Shown here piece by piece: positions 6,192 to 14,787 of a stretch of 64,000 nt of DNA. The position numbers were made by a program, and so were the translations under genes. Positions within the stretch are counted from its first letter, which is position 1. Each line of letters begins with the position of its first letter. This stretch comes from a virus. The stretch is from positions 33,297 to 97,296 of IMG/VR virus record IMGVR_UViG_3300025030_000058, one strand, 5' to 3'. Under the pieces are notes generated by a model, which was given only the letters and a program-made list of their open reading frames with translations, did not search any database and was not told the DNA's origin.

Positions 6192-8189
6192 TTAACTGGC
6201 CACGGGAATGGAGTGGGTTGAAGATATGCCCGTGGGGTCTTTGACACACTCGATGTGTTGGTCGTACTGAATGGTATCTTCGGGAACATGGGTCACCACA
6301 AAGACCTGACCCTGCGTCCGCATGGAGCCCACGGCGTCCGCCACGCTGTCCCGGCCGCTGCCGTCAATTTTGTCGAACACTTCGTCACTGATGAGGAAGC
6401 GGAACCCATTGGGAAAGGATTGGCCCAATTTCCACAGGCCGAAAAGCACAATCAATACAACCCGGCGGCGCTCCCCTGAGGACAATTGCTCGTAGAAGTA
6501 CTCCCGGTTATTAGCCGTGCGTAGGCATTTGATTTCAATCTTCCCCGTACTGCTGCCCGTGCGCTCCAAAACAAAGGACACACGGAAGCTGGGGAACGTC
6601 TGCGTCAACTCGGCCAATGTCTCATTGAGCACGTCGAGCACCCGTCCCAGCCGCCACGCCCTGAACCCACCGGCACCAAAGTGTTTTTTCCAGAACAAAT
6701 ACGGTTTGATGGCTTCCCGTTGCGCCACCAAGGCTTCGCGCAAGCGCGCGCGCTCCGCGTCCAATGCCTCAACTTGTTCCAAGTTTTCCTTAAGGGATTG
6801 TTCATAGTCCGCGACGGATTTTTTCAGCTCTGCCAAGGTTGTCGTTCCACGCTGAATTTCACGCTCCAAGGATATCTTCGAGGAAGTCTCCGTGCGGATG
6901 GAGGACTCTCGGGTTGATCGCTCATCGGACAGGCGCTTGCGCGTCTCCGCGAGGATACCCAACGCAGAGGCCTTGCGTTGAAGAATGGCGTCCCGCCTGG
7001 CCTCAATCGTCGCCCGTTCCGTAGCCAAGGCCTGCCCGTCCTGAATCTGCTGCGTCGCCAACGCCTCCACGTTAGAACTCGCGGCGCGTACAAGCGCAAC
7101 AATGGATTCCAGTTTCTCCTCAAAAGCATCTTTCTCCTGCTGGAGTAGGGCGAGATGGTTCTCCTTGTGTGTGGCATCCACGGCCTGTTCGCACGTCGGA
7201 CACGTCGGCCCCAGCGCTTCATACCGGGTGATGCGCGCGCCCACGGCGGTAATTGAGCCTTGAATGCCGCCCTGGTCCCGGATCAATGCCTCCTTATCGC
7301 TGGTGGCTTTCCGAATCCGGTCCGCGTACTTCGTCGGAAGACCCTTGATCCGCCGGTCCACGTCCGCCAGCATTGCCGGAGACGCTGTGTCCTGGATTTC
7401 CTTAGTGAACCGTGCCTCCGTGTCGGCGATCTGTGCGTCCACGCCTTGTAATACGGCCAGGGATTCCGTCTGCTCCGCTTCCAGTGCGGCCACGACATCC
7501 ACGGAGACACGATAGCTGGCCTGGAGGGAGTCCAATGCCGCCTGCGCGGTCACTTGGGCCGCCGCCACGCTCTGCGGATCGAATTTCTCCGCCAAACTCT
7601 CGCCGACCTGGATCAGCGTGTCAACCTTCGTCTGATTCTTCTCGCTATCCCTCTCCAGATCGGATATCCTCTTCTCAGCGCGCTCGATTTCCCCCGTGGC
7701 CGCATTCAAAGCCTTCTCCACGCGCTCCGCGCCAATGATCTTTTCCAAATGCTTTTGCCGCTCCGCCGGTTGCGCCGTCACAAAGGACACGGCAGTATCA
7801 TCGAAGACGTTGCAGATGGAGAAGAGGGAAAACGACAGCAGGCTCACGGGACGCGAGGTGACCAGGACCGAGGACTTGCCACGTTTCTTCGTGCGCTCAA
7901 AGACCAACGGACGCGGGTCGCTATCGTCATGGAATTCGGCGCGTCCGTACGCCTCGTCCTGGTCGTCTCGGATCAAGTCATTGGCGCGGGTTCCCCGTAA
8001 GTTTTCATCATAAACGATGAAGGACAGACCCTCGCCGAGCATTGTGCTCTTTCCACTGCCGTTGTCATCCTGACCGGGGTCAAATTCGTTCTTGCCAGAT
8101 ACTTTGACGGCTCCCGTCGGAGGAAAAGACTGGTCCACGGACCCAAACGGCCCGAAGTTTTTCAGAACAAGCCGCGTGAGGGTCAGCAT
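6192..8189 (-). CDS. SbcC/Rad50-like recombination ATPase (T4 gp46 type), 665 aa
   Basis: The Walker A loop DNGSGKST is at residues 42-49. Two long coiled-coil arms flank a zinc hook CPTC near residue 330. The ABC signature is LSSGERRRV, and Walker B plus D-loop read FLISDEVFDKIDGS. This is the complete Rad50/SbcC order at phage length (about 560-670 residues). It should pair with the SbcD-like nuclease encoded two genes upstream to process DNA ends for recombination-dependent replication. The ATG lies just after the previous stop with a weak ribosome binding site, so translation is probably coupled. Confidence 0.93.
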   Translation of the reverse strand: MLTLTRLVLKNFGPFGSVDQSFPPTGAVKVSGKNEFDPGQDDNGSGKSTMLGEGLSFIVYDENLRGTRANDLIRDDQDEAYGRAEFHDDSDPRPLVFERTKKRGKSSVLVTSRPVSLLSFSLFSICNVFDDTAVSFVTAQPAERQKHLEKIIGAERVEKALNAATGEIERAEKRISDLERDSEKNQTKVDTLIQVGESLAEKFDPQSVAAAQVTAQAALDSLQASYRVSVDVVAALEAEQTESLAVLQGVDAQIADTEARFTKEIQDTASPAMLADVDRRIKGLPTKYADRIRKATSDKEALIRDQGGIQGSITAVGARITRYEALGPTCPTCEQAVDATHKENHLALLQQEKDAFEEKLESIVALVRAASSNVEALATQQIQDGQALATERATIEARRDAILQRKASALGILAETRKRLSDERSTRESSIRTETSSKISLEREIQRGTTTLAELKKSVADYEQSLKENLEQVEALDAERARLREALVAQREAIKPYLFWKKHFGAGGFRAWRLGRVLDVLNETLAELTQTFPSFRVSFVLERTGSSTGKIEIKCLRTANNREYFYEQLSSGERRRVVLIVLFGLWKLGQSFPNGFRFLISDEVFDKIDGSGRDSVADAVGSMRTQGQVFVVTHVPEDTIQYDQHIECVKDPTGISSTHSIPVAS

Positions 8190-8190
8190 G

Positions 8191-8421
8191 CTATTTCTTC
8201 ACGACGCCACAGGCGCACTCACAGTAATCGCAAACGTACACTATGGTTGGCCCATCAAACATCTCTACCGTCGCGTGGTATACGCGGGATTGGCAACAAT
8301 CGGAGACATAGCGGTCGTCGGACCACTGGACGCCTGATGCTCCCCATTCGCGCAGAAGGCAATCCACATCCGCTCGGCTGCGGTGAATGGGGACCAACGT
8401 GTTACGGGCGAATGTGGTCAA
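8191..8421 (-). CDS. Small Cys-rich protein between the SbcD and SbcC genes, 76 aa
   Basis: The TTG at 8421 has GGAGG seven bases upstream and starts just after the SbcD-like stop; upstream in-frame ATGs lack such sites. The C-terminal half contains DCCQSRV and CDYCECACG, a plausible zinc site preceded by beta strands. Its position between the two nuclease subunit genes suggests a related role, but no function is known. Confidence 0.6.
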   Translation of the reverse strand: MTTFARNTLVPIHRSRADVDCLLREWGASGVQWSDDRYVSDCCQSRVYHATVEMFDGPTIVYVCDYCECACGVVKK

Positions 8422-8423
8422 CG

Positions 8424-9596
8424 CTATACCTCCAGCAGTTTCAATCCCGTGTTCAACACGAGAGCGGCGTCTTTCTCCTTGCATACGTTGCCAACGTAGG
8501 AGGACAAATCCTGCTCAATAGGAGCCAACAGGTCCGAGGGCTTTCCCACGGTTTGCGTGTCGGCGAGGAATAGGCTCCCCTCCCACGCGACAAATGCCTC
8601 GATGCCCAACTCCTGCACACGGGATTCAAATTCCGGCGTCCTGGGACAACGGAAGAATCCCACTTTCTCCCCCGGCGCGTATAACTCGTCCGGCGACACA
8701 AGCGCAGGATGGAAAAATGGCCCAAGCGGATTATTGATCGGCGTCACATCCACCTGGCCCGCGTCCGGGATGTCCACGATGACGCCGCCAATTTCTCCAA
8801 CATCACCGAAGGTATGGTGACAGGGAGGGCCAACATACACCCAGGAACACCGGTCCGGGATGTCCAGCAGCATGCGGTGATGAATATCGCCCGAGATGAA
8901 TGTCGTTCCCGCGCGCGCCACCTTCATCAACTCCTGCACGTCCACGCCCTCCGGCAAGGTCGCGCCCGTGGCCAACGGAACTCCCGCCAACGGTTGATGG
9001 CAGATCACCACGTCCGCCTCGTCCACACCCGCCTCGGCCAGCATGCGCGGAAAATGCTCATCAGGGACCCACGGCATCACAAGTAATCGGCGTCGGCAAC
9101 TTTTCAGCGCGGGCACGTAGACCGTCTGTTTGGTGTCGGACGTGTAGGACACAACACGCCAAGGGTCAAATCCAATCAGCGGAGCTTCCGTGGAGTAGGC
9201 ATCCGGCCAAAGGGACCGCTCCAGAACAACGGAATTTCGGGGAGCGACCAAGCCCACCCCACTCAGGGTGTTATCCCGGCGGCCCGTGATAAGGTCGTGG
9301 TTCCCATCCATCAGGAACAGGTTCACGCTATGAGAATGTACAAGGTCCCAAAGAATTTTACGAATGAGCACCAGGACATGCCCCGATGTTTTCTCGTGAT
9401 CCGCCAAGATATCTCCAGCCAGAATGATATCCTGTGCTCCCCGTGCCGCACACTGGCCAACCACATAATCCAACGCGCGCGCAATCAACGCCATCCTGGG
9501 CGGCATGCCAAGGATAGGAAAGGGAACCGGGACCGCCCCGAATTGACGGGACGGCCCCAGGTGAATATCCGTGATGACGCCAAACCGATAGGTCAC
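8424..9596 (-). CDS. SbcD/Mre11-like exonuclease (T4 gp47 type), 390 aa
   Basis: All calcineurin-like phosphoesterase motifs are present in order: DIHLG (residues 10-14), GDILADH, GNHDL, ICHQPLA and GDIHHR. These bind two metal ions in Mre11/SbcD nucleases. The length fits SbcD-type subunits. The GTG start follows the stop of the gp32-like gene as TGAGTG. With SbcC it forms the end-processing complex. Confidence 0.92.
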   Translation of the reverse strand: MTYRFGVITDIHLGPSRQFGAVPVPFPILGMPPRMALIARALDYVVGQCAARGAQDIILAGDILADHEKTSGHVLVLIRKILWDLVHSHSVNLFLMDGNHDLITGRRDNTLSGVGLVAPRNSVVLERSLWPDAYSTEAPLIGFDPWRVVSYTSDTKQTVYVPALKSCRRRLLVMPWVPDEHFPRMLAEAGVDEADVVICHQPLAGVPLATGATLPEGVDVQELMKVARAGTTFISGDIHHRMLLDIPDRCSWVYVGPPCHHTFGDVGEIGGVIVDIPDAGQVDVTPINNPLGPFFHPALVSPDELYAPGEKVGFFRCPRTPEFESRVQELGIEAFVAWEGSLFLADTQTVGKPSDLLAPIEQDLSSYVGNVCKEKDAALVLNTGLKLLEV

Positions 9597-10529
9597 TCAT
9601 TTGCCTTTTTTCAGCGCCGCCATTTTCTCCTGAAACTTGCGCTTTGCTTCGCTCAACTTTTCCGTGGGAACTTGCGGAACCGCCGGAGGTGCGGCAGGCC
9701 CGGACGCAGTTGGCGAAGCAACCGGAGGAAGAGGGGGCTTGGGGGCCTCCACAGGAGGAGCCACGGGAGCAACCGGTGCCGGAGGCGCGGGGGAAGCGGG
9801 AGGCCGCACCACGCGCGGAGGAGGGGGAGGCGTGGAAGGAGCCGGGGGAGGAAGGGGCGGAGGGGCCGCTCCCATGTCCGCAGGGGAGAAGCTATCCGCT
9901 CCGCCGTCGAGAATCGCCATGATCTCATCCGGTTCCTTCGGACAGTACGCGCGCGTTAGGTCCGGGAGATCGGCCAAGATAGCCTCGATTTCCTCCTGTG
10001 TGGCTCCAATGGAGGTTTTCTCAGGGCTGGGACGGAAATCGTATTCCGTGTCGATGCCCTGTCCCGGTCCGCGTTCCATCGTCCAGTCCCGGCCCTCATA
10101 GGGATCCAGGATATCCCCCCACGCGGGGTCGCAAACGAATCCCACGATCTTGCGGAAGAACTTGGGAGCCAAGTCCCAGCACAGGGGCTTGGGATCCCCG
10201 TCCACGAGAACCACGAAGGCATACCGCTCCTGGGCCAGCATGCCTTTGCCCAGGCGTTTCTCCTTCTCGTCCGTCGAGCGCATCAACTCCTGCGCCACTT
10301 CGTCAATGGGACAGTCGGTGGCGTGGATGGTCCGTCGGCAGAGAATCGGAACCTTCTCCGTTCCGATGTTGGAGTGTTGGTAGAACGGGAGGTAGAACTC
10401 CTCCACGTTCGGACGCTGGAGAATGCGGATGGTGTGCGTCGCCCCCGGTTTGGGCCTGAAATACAACCCGCCACGTTTTTGCGAGGAATCCAGGCGCAGT
10501 TTTAGAGCCATCAACTTTTCACGATTCAT
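9597..10529 (-). CDS. Single-stranded DNA-binding protein, gp32-like, 310 aa
   Basis: AGGAGG lies five bases before ATG 10529. The N-terminal two thirds has features of gp32-like SSBs: a basic start (ALKLRLDSSQKRGG), an OB-like core with aromatic residues (FYLPFYQHSNIG), a Cys/His pair region (CRRTIHATDCP) and YAFVVLVDGD. Residues 220-285 are an extended Pro/Ala linker. The end is basic (KRKFQEKMAALKKGK), not acidic as in T4 gp32. Its neighbours (UvsY-like, SbcD) support the role. The antisense strand of the Pro-rich part gives Gly-rich spurious frames. Confidence 0.65.
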   Translation of the reverse strand: MNREKLMALKLRLDSSQKRGGLYFRPKPGATHTIRILQRPNVEEFYLPFYQHSNIGTEKVPILCRRTIHATDCPIDEVAQELMRSTDEKEKRLGKGMLAQERYAFVVLVDGDPKPLCWDLAPKFFRKIVGFVCDPAWGDILDPYEGRDWTMERGPGQGIDTEYDFRPSPEKTSIGATQEEIEAILADLPDLTRAYCPKEPDEIMAILDGGADSFSPADMGAAPPPLPPPAPSTPPPPPRVVRPPASPAPPAPVAPVAPPVEAPKPPLPPVASPTASGPAAPPAVPQVPTEKLSEAKRKFQEKMAALKKGK

Positions 10530-10538
10530 GGTGACCTC

Positions 10539-10997
10539 CTATCGTTTGATTACGGGATCGAGATACTGTTGCTCGTGGCGCTGCGTCGCGCCCAGGGAGA
10601 TCAGCATCTCGGATTTTCGTTCATAGGCGCGAACACAGGCCGTCAGGACGTTGACGAGGTAGGCCAGATGCGCCACGGAACGGAGCTTCTCGTTGTACTT
10701 CGGGTCCAAGCGCATCTGCTGCTTGACCTGCGTCTCCGTGCATTTCGTTCCCATCCCCTCCCGGATCGGACCCGCCAACCGGGCCTCCAACTCCTCGCAT
10801 TCCATTGTGTCCAGTTCATGCAGGCGTCTGGTCTCGGCCAGTTTCAACGACCATCCGCAATACATGGCGCTGTACGTGGAGTACTCCAAGCTGAGGTTGG
10901 TCGTGTCAATGGCCAACTCCGCGTTGACTTGCGCAAGGATTTCCTGCGCGTCAGCCGGAATTTCCAGTTCATTGATTGGTTCAGGTTTGATTTTCAT
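10539..10997 (-). CDS. UvsY-like recombination mediator, 152 aa
   Basis: The layout matches T4 UvsY: a helical N-terminus (ELAIDTTNLSLEYSTYSAMY), W-x-x-K-L-x-x, a central Thr-Glu region (CTETQVKQQM) and a final helix (LVNVLTACVRAYERKSEMLI). UvsY helps load recombinase onto gp32-coated DNA. Placement next to the gp32-like gene fits. ATG 10997 has AAGGAG ten bases upstream and lies 21 bases after the predicted transcript start. Similarity is by pattern only. Confidence 0.5.
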   Translation of the reverse strand: MKIKPEPINELEIPADAQEILAQVNAELAIDTTNLSLEYSTYSAMYCGWSLKLAETRRLHELDTMECEELEARLAGPIREGMGTKCTETQVKQQMRLDPKYNEKLRSVAHLAYLVNVLTACVRAYERKSEMLISLGATQRHEQQYLDPVIKR

Positions 10998-11024
10998 GGT
11001 CTCTACTCTCCTTGTTAGGTCTGG

Positions 11025-11052
11025 ACTATACCACACTATTTCACTTTGTCAA
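11025..11052 (-). promoter_or_regulatory. Sigma70-like promoter for UvsY-like/gp32-like/SbcDC genes
   Basis: On the minus strand, TTGACA (11052-11047) and TATAGT (11030-11025) are separated by 16 bases. The expected start near 11018 gives a short leader to ATG 10997. The -35 context CTTGACAAA is shared with three other sites in the window. Confidence 0.8.
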
Positions 11053-11066
11053 GAGGCAAAATTACG

Positions 11067-11393
11067 TCATCGGTCCTCCTCCGCCACAAGTTGCTTAATC
11101 TGCTTGTGCAGGCCAACGACAGTGGCCAGCAGAGTAGCCGACTGAGCCTCCAAACTCCGCAGTTTGGCTCGTTTGGACGTTGGCGAGCGTTCTATGAGCC
11201 GTATATCCGTAGGTTCCGAGGGGGCAACCAAAGCATCCGGTGCGATAGGAAGCAATGGTTTCTTGGGTTGCCCTTTGTCAGGGGGGGGGGCTTCGCCCGC
11301 ATACTTTCTCGCACGTGCCCGAGCCATTGCCTCCCGAAAATTCTTCTTCTGCTCATCCGACATCCGAAACCCGACCGGCCTCCCACGTCCCAT
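11067..11393 (-). CDS. Hypothetical basic protein, 108 aa
   Basis: GAGGAG precedes ATG 11393 by six bases. The N-terminus is short and basic (MGRGRPVGFRMSDEQKKNFR), a motif type seen in small DNA-binding phage proteins. It is followed by a Pro-rich linker and a C-terminal coiled coil (SLEAQSATLLATVVGLHKQI). Codons for EAPPPDK include a run of ten C (G on the plus strand), which could cause slippage or a sequencing error. Confidence 0.65.
   Translation of the reverse strand: MGRGRPVGFRMSDEQKKNFREAMARARARKYAGEAPPPDKGQPKKPLLPIAPDALVAPSEPTDIRLIERSPTSKRAKLRSLEAQSATLLATVVGLHKQIKQLVAEEDR
11281..11290. repeat. Ten-base G/C homopolymer inside a gene
   Basis: Ten consecutive G on the plus strand fall within codons for APPPD in the 11067-11393 gene. 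It is the longest single-base run I noticed in the window. A change of one base would truncate or alter the C-terminal coiled coil. Confidence 0.9.
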
Positions 11394-11403
11394 AATTTTC
11401 TCC

Positions 11404-13881
11404 TCAGCCCAATATCTTTTCAGTGTTACCCCAGTTCATGCCAAGCTGCACGTCCAGGGAGAACGGAATCCCAAACTCCGTCAACTCAGGGAATGGCACG
11501 TCCTCACACCGGCGCTTGTACTCCGGGATCATATCCAGTTCCTTCTCAGGAACCGACAACAGGATGGAATCATGCACGGTTCCACGCAAGGTTGTTCCCA
11601 ATTCCTCCGCGCGCAGGAACGCATAGAGCCGAACAAGGGAGTTCAAGCAGATATCGGAGGCCGTGCTTTGGATGGGACTATTCACGGATCTCCGATCCCG
11701 CTCAGAATCAGAGAATCCTTGCAGGGTTCGGATGCGCCCCAGTGGGGTGGCGCACCAACCGTGCTTGCGCGCAAATGCCATGGCCTCCTCACGCCACCGC
11801 GCCACATCCGGGAACGTCTGGAAGTACTCCCTGTAAAATTTCTGCGCCTCCAACAGGGTTATTCCCAGGTCCACGGACAATGACTGCGGTTCCTTCCCGT
11901 ACAACAGTCCAAAGGTGATGGTCTTGGCGCGCTTGCGTTCCTCGTCTGTCACGTCCTCAGGGGGCTTCTTGCCAATGGCCGCCGCGACCTGACGATGCAA
12001 GTCCTGGCCAGACAGAAAGAATGCCCGCATGCGAGCATCCTGCGCTAGCACGGATACCACGCGCACCTCCAGTTGGCTAAAGTCCACCACGCACAGGAAT
12101 TCATCTTCCTCAGGTAGGAACAGTTCCTTGATATCCGAGTCGCGGGGAATGGTGTGAAGACTCGGATTTGAACACGATAGCCGTCCCGTCACGGTGCCGC
12201 CGTGATCCTTACCGTCGTCATACCGGGCGATCCAGTATGTTGGGTACACACGTCCGTTGACCACGGCGGCCTCCAGGCCATCCAAGTACGTGGTTTTCAA
12301 CTTACTCAGTCGCCGGTATTCCAGTAACAGCCCAGCCACACCCTCAGGCCCCGTCTGCTGTGACAGGAGTTTCAACGCCTCCTTGTCCGTGCTGGGGCGA
12401 GCATGGCCTGTTTTCCCTCCAGCCGTCTCCTTCACGATGGGATAGCCCAGAACTCCGTACAAGAGGGTTCCAAGCTGTTCTGAGGAGGCGATGTTCATCT
12501 CCGCCACGGCGTCACGAGAGATTACCCCCTTAGCGATAGCGCGTTCCACTTCCGCGTGCCAGCGAATCCGTCCGTCCAGTTCGATAATGCGCGTGGCATA
12601 GCTGACCTTCTTTTCCTGCAACGCCGACACGTCAATGCGGATCCCGCCGGATTCCATATCCGGCACGGCCATAGACGCTGGAGCAAGAATTTGATCCATG
12701 ACAACCGTGCGTTGCGCCCCCTTCAATCTCCGCTCCCGGATGAACCGGCGGTAAATGAAGTTGGCCACCACCACGTCCGCCCCGTTGTAATAGCGCAGGT
12801 TGTCGAGCGGGCAATGCTGCATGCCCTGCTCTATGTCGTAATCCAACGCCTCCTCATACCCTCCGTAGGGCGTCAGGCTCCACGCTATCTTTTTCAAGCT
12901 GGCCGAGGACTCCTCCGTCAACGAGTGCGCAATCATCGTGTCGTAGACAATTCTTGGTCGCCAGGCCCAATGTGCCGTCGTAAACCAAGCGTCAAATTTG
13001 ACGTGGTGACCAATCCATCCGCATCGTGACTCCCGTAGGAGGGTGAGGAATTTCTGCCCACCGGGGGACTCCCACGCGCCGCCGTCGTCATGTCTCCATA
13101 GGACAAAATATACCTCATCCATTCCGCCGGAAGGTAAAGGCTTGGAAACCGTAAAGGCCATGCTGACAATGAATGCGTCCGGCGCATAGGGTTCCTTGCG
13201 AGACGTTTCCAGATCCATCACCACAGACACGTCGGGATCCTGCAAAAAGGGCAGCATGGAACTCAGGTCCTGCTCCGTTGTATCCGGGTGCATCAACATG
13301 GGCGTCAGGTCCAAGAGGTCCATCGGCACGGTGACGCTGGATCCGCGCTGTTCCCGCATGGCAACCTGGACGGCTTGGGAAAGCAATGGCACGTCAGCCG
13401 GATTGCGCAGGACATAGGCGGGATGAACGCCAAGCACGACGGCGTATTCTTTTTGCGTGACGGGATGCAACCACTTCACCACGGTCCCGGACGCCTTCGC
13501 GATCTTGATTTTAGCGTTCCCGGAGAAGAACACGGCCGCCAGCTTCCCTAAGGCCAGGATGACCTTCGGTTCCAGCGCAGTGATCTCATCCAGTAGCCAC
13601 GCCTGCGTACAGACAGCCGCCTGCTCCGGGGAAGGCGTCTTTTGGATGGAGGGGAAGCACCGGCAGATATTAGAGATAGACACGGTATCTCGCGCGATGC
13701 CAGACTCTTTCATGATCTCCATGAGCAGTTCACCGGATTCCCCGATGAACGGACGCCCCTTAGCATCTTCGGCGCGACCGGGCGCTTCGCCGACAATCAA
13801 CAAGCCCGAGTAGTTATCCCCGATCTCCGCCGGAACGGGCGCTCGGCATTCAACGCGCAAGCCACACTGTGAGCAGATCAT
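11404..13881 (-). CDS. Uracil-DNA glycosylase / PolA-type DNA polymerase fusion, 825 aa
   Basis: Residues 1-190 are a family-4-type uracil-DNA glycosylase: GEAPGRAED (31-39), PFIGESG, GVHPAY (152-157) and Cys 3, 6, 75 and 91, spaced as for a 4Fe-4S cluster. A 3'-5' exonuclease follows with DLE (motif I), HHVKFD (II) and YYNGAD (III). The polymerase part has motif A DFSQLEVRV, motif B KRAKTITFGLLYG and motif C VHDSI. All catalytic residues are present, so it should be the replicative polymerase with proofreading. The fusion may let the enzyme sense or remove uracil. GGGGG precedes ATG 13881. Confidence 0.92.
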   Translation of the reverse strand: MICSQCGLRVECRAPVPAEIGDNYSGLLIVGEAPGRAEDAKGRPFIGESGELLMEIMKESGIARDTVSISNICRCFPSIQKTPSPEQAAVCTQAWLLDEITALEPKVILALGKLAAVFFSGNAKIKIAKASGTVVKWLHPVTQKEYAVVLGVHPAYVLRNPADVPLLSQAVQVAMREQRGSSVTVPMDLLDLTPMLMHPDTTEQDLSSMLPFLQDPDVSVVMDLETSRKEPYAPDAFIVSMAFTVSKPLPSGGMDEVYFVLWRHDDGGAWESPGGQKFLTLLRESRCGWIGHHVKFDAWFTTAHWAWRPRIVYDTMIAHSLTEESSASLKKIAWSLTPYGGYEEALDYDIEQGMQHCPLDNLRYYNGADVVVANFIYRRFIRERRLKGAQRTVVMDQILAPASMAVPDMESGGIRIDVSALQEKKVSYATRIIELDGRIRWHAEVERAIAKGVISRDAVAEMNIASSEQLGTLLYGVLGYPIVKETAGGKTGHARPSTDKEALKLLSQQTGPEGVAGLLLEYRRLSKLKTTYLDGLEAAVVNGRVYPTYWIARYDDGKDHGGTVTGRLSCSNPSLHTIPRDSDIKELFLPEEDEFLCVVDFSQLEVRVVSVLAQDARMRAFFLSGQDLHRQVAAAIGKKPPEDVTDEERKRAKTITFGLLYGKEPQSLSVDLGITLLEAQKFYREYFQTFPDVARWREEAMAFARKHGWCATPLGRIRTLQGFSDSERDRRSVNSPIQSTASDICLNSLVRLYAFLRAEELGTTLRGTVHDSILLSVPEKELDMIPEYKRRCEDVPFPELTEFGIPFSLDVQLGMNWGNTEKILG

Positions 13882-13892
13882 TTGACCCCCGA

Positions 13893-14780
13893 TTAAAAAT
13901 ACACACGTTCCGCCGTGGGGAGCAGACGTTGCATCGCGCCCACGGGTAAGCTGCCAGGATCGCCGGTCGGCAGATTGAGGATGTAGGTTTCCGTATACGT
14001 CGCCATGCGTTTAGCCAATGCCAGGCGCTCCGTCAACCGCGTATCCGCGTCCAAGCAGAAGTATATCCTCTTCCAATTGCCTTGGACCAGCTTTCGCATC
14101 TGTCCGGGGGACGCCGATTTCCCCAACAACGCCACGGCATTATATCCCGTACGGATCGAATCGAATGGGCCTTCAACAACGACGCATTCATCAAAGGCCA
14201 GCGCGCGGTCGAAATTGAACAGGCAGTCCTTGCCGGAGTTGGCGTCCATGAGCATCTTCGGTTCCCGGTCTGGCGTCCATGCCCGCGCCGCCCAATTGAT
14301 GACCTTGCCGGATTCCCGAATGGGGAATATGACGCGGTGCGCGCAGGGTCCTGAAAAGGCATACCCGATTTCATACACCCGCCATTCGTCCGGCGTGACA
14401 TTCCGGGAAGTCAAATAACGCCGCGCCACATCAGCCAAGTAGCCGTCCAGCCACACGGGCCGATAGCCTTCCGGCAACGCACCCACAGGTACGTCCGGCT
14501 CCACCTTCGGCAATCGCGCCAAAAGCCGGTCCATGAGTTGCCGGTCAAATTGGTCTGGATGATAATCCGTCCCAAAAGCGTCGTTGTACGCATGCAAGAA
14601 CTTTCGGAACGCCCCCTTGCCGGAGCACTTGTAACATTGGAACAGCCCTGAGCCAAGGTGGAGATACATGTGCCCCTTCGTGTCCCGGCACCCCGGCAAA
14701 AAGCAACACAAGACCGCGTTCTTCCCATCGGTGGTGACGTGATGTTTGGGGAGTCTGGTTACCAGGTCAAGAATTTTCAT
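13893..14780 (-). CDS. DnaG-like DNA primase, 295 aa
   Basis: A zinc-binding N-terminus (CCFLPGCRDTKGH at 25-37, CYKC at 49-52) is followed by a primase core and a TOPRIM domain (VVVEGPFDSI near 200, CLDADT near 243). At 295 residues it is shorter than bacterial DnaG and has no helicase-interaction domain. It would make RNA primers at the fork with the helicase encoded immediately upstream. The start has a poor ribosome binding site 5 bases after the helicase stop, so coupled translation is likely. Confidence 0.85.
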   Translation of the reverse strand: MKILDLVTRLPKHHVTTDGKNAVLCCFLPGCRDTKGHMYLHLGSGLFQCYKCSGKGAFRKFLHAYNDAFGTDYHPDQFDRQLMDRLLARLPKVEPDVPVGALPEGYRPVWLDGYLADVARRYLTSRNVTPDEWRVYEIGYAFSGPCAHRVIFPIRESGKVINWAARAWTPDREPKMLMDANSGKDCLFNFDRALAFDECVVVEGPFDSIRTGYNAVALLGKSASPGQMRKLVQGNWKRIYFCLDADTRLTERLALAKRMATYTETYILNLPTGDPGSLPVGAMQRLLPTAERVYF

Positions 14781-14787
14781 AGGCAGT

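Noticed and set aside
9637-10101. Plus-strand Gly-rich frames opposite the gp32-like gene
   Set aside because: They are the antisense of the Pro/Ala linker and have no start signals; they disappear outside the linker.
11046-11918. Long plus-strand frame of 290 residues
   Set aside because: It runs antisense to the 11067 and polymerase genes, is rich in Pro/Ser/Arg and has no ribosome binding site.
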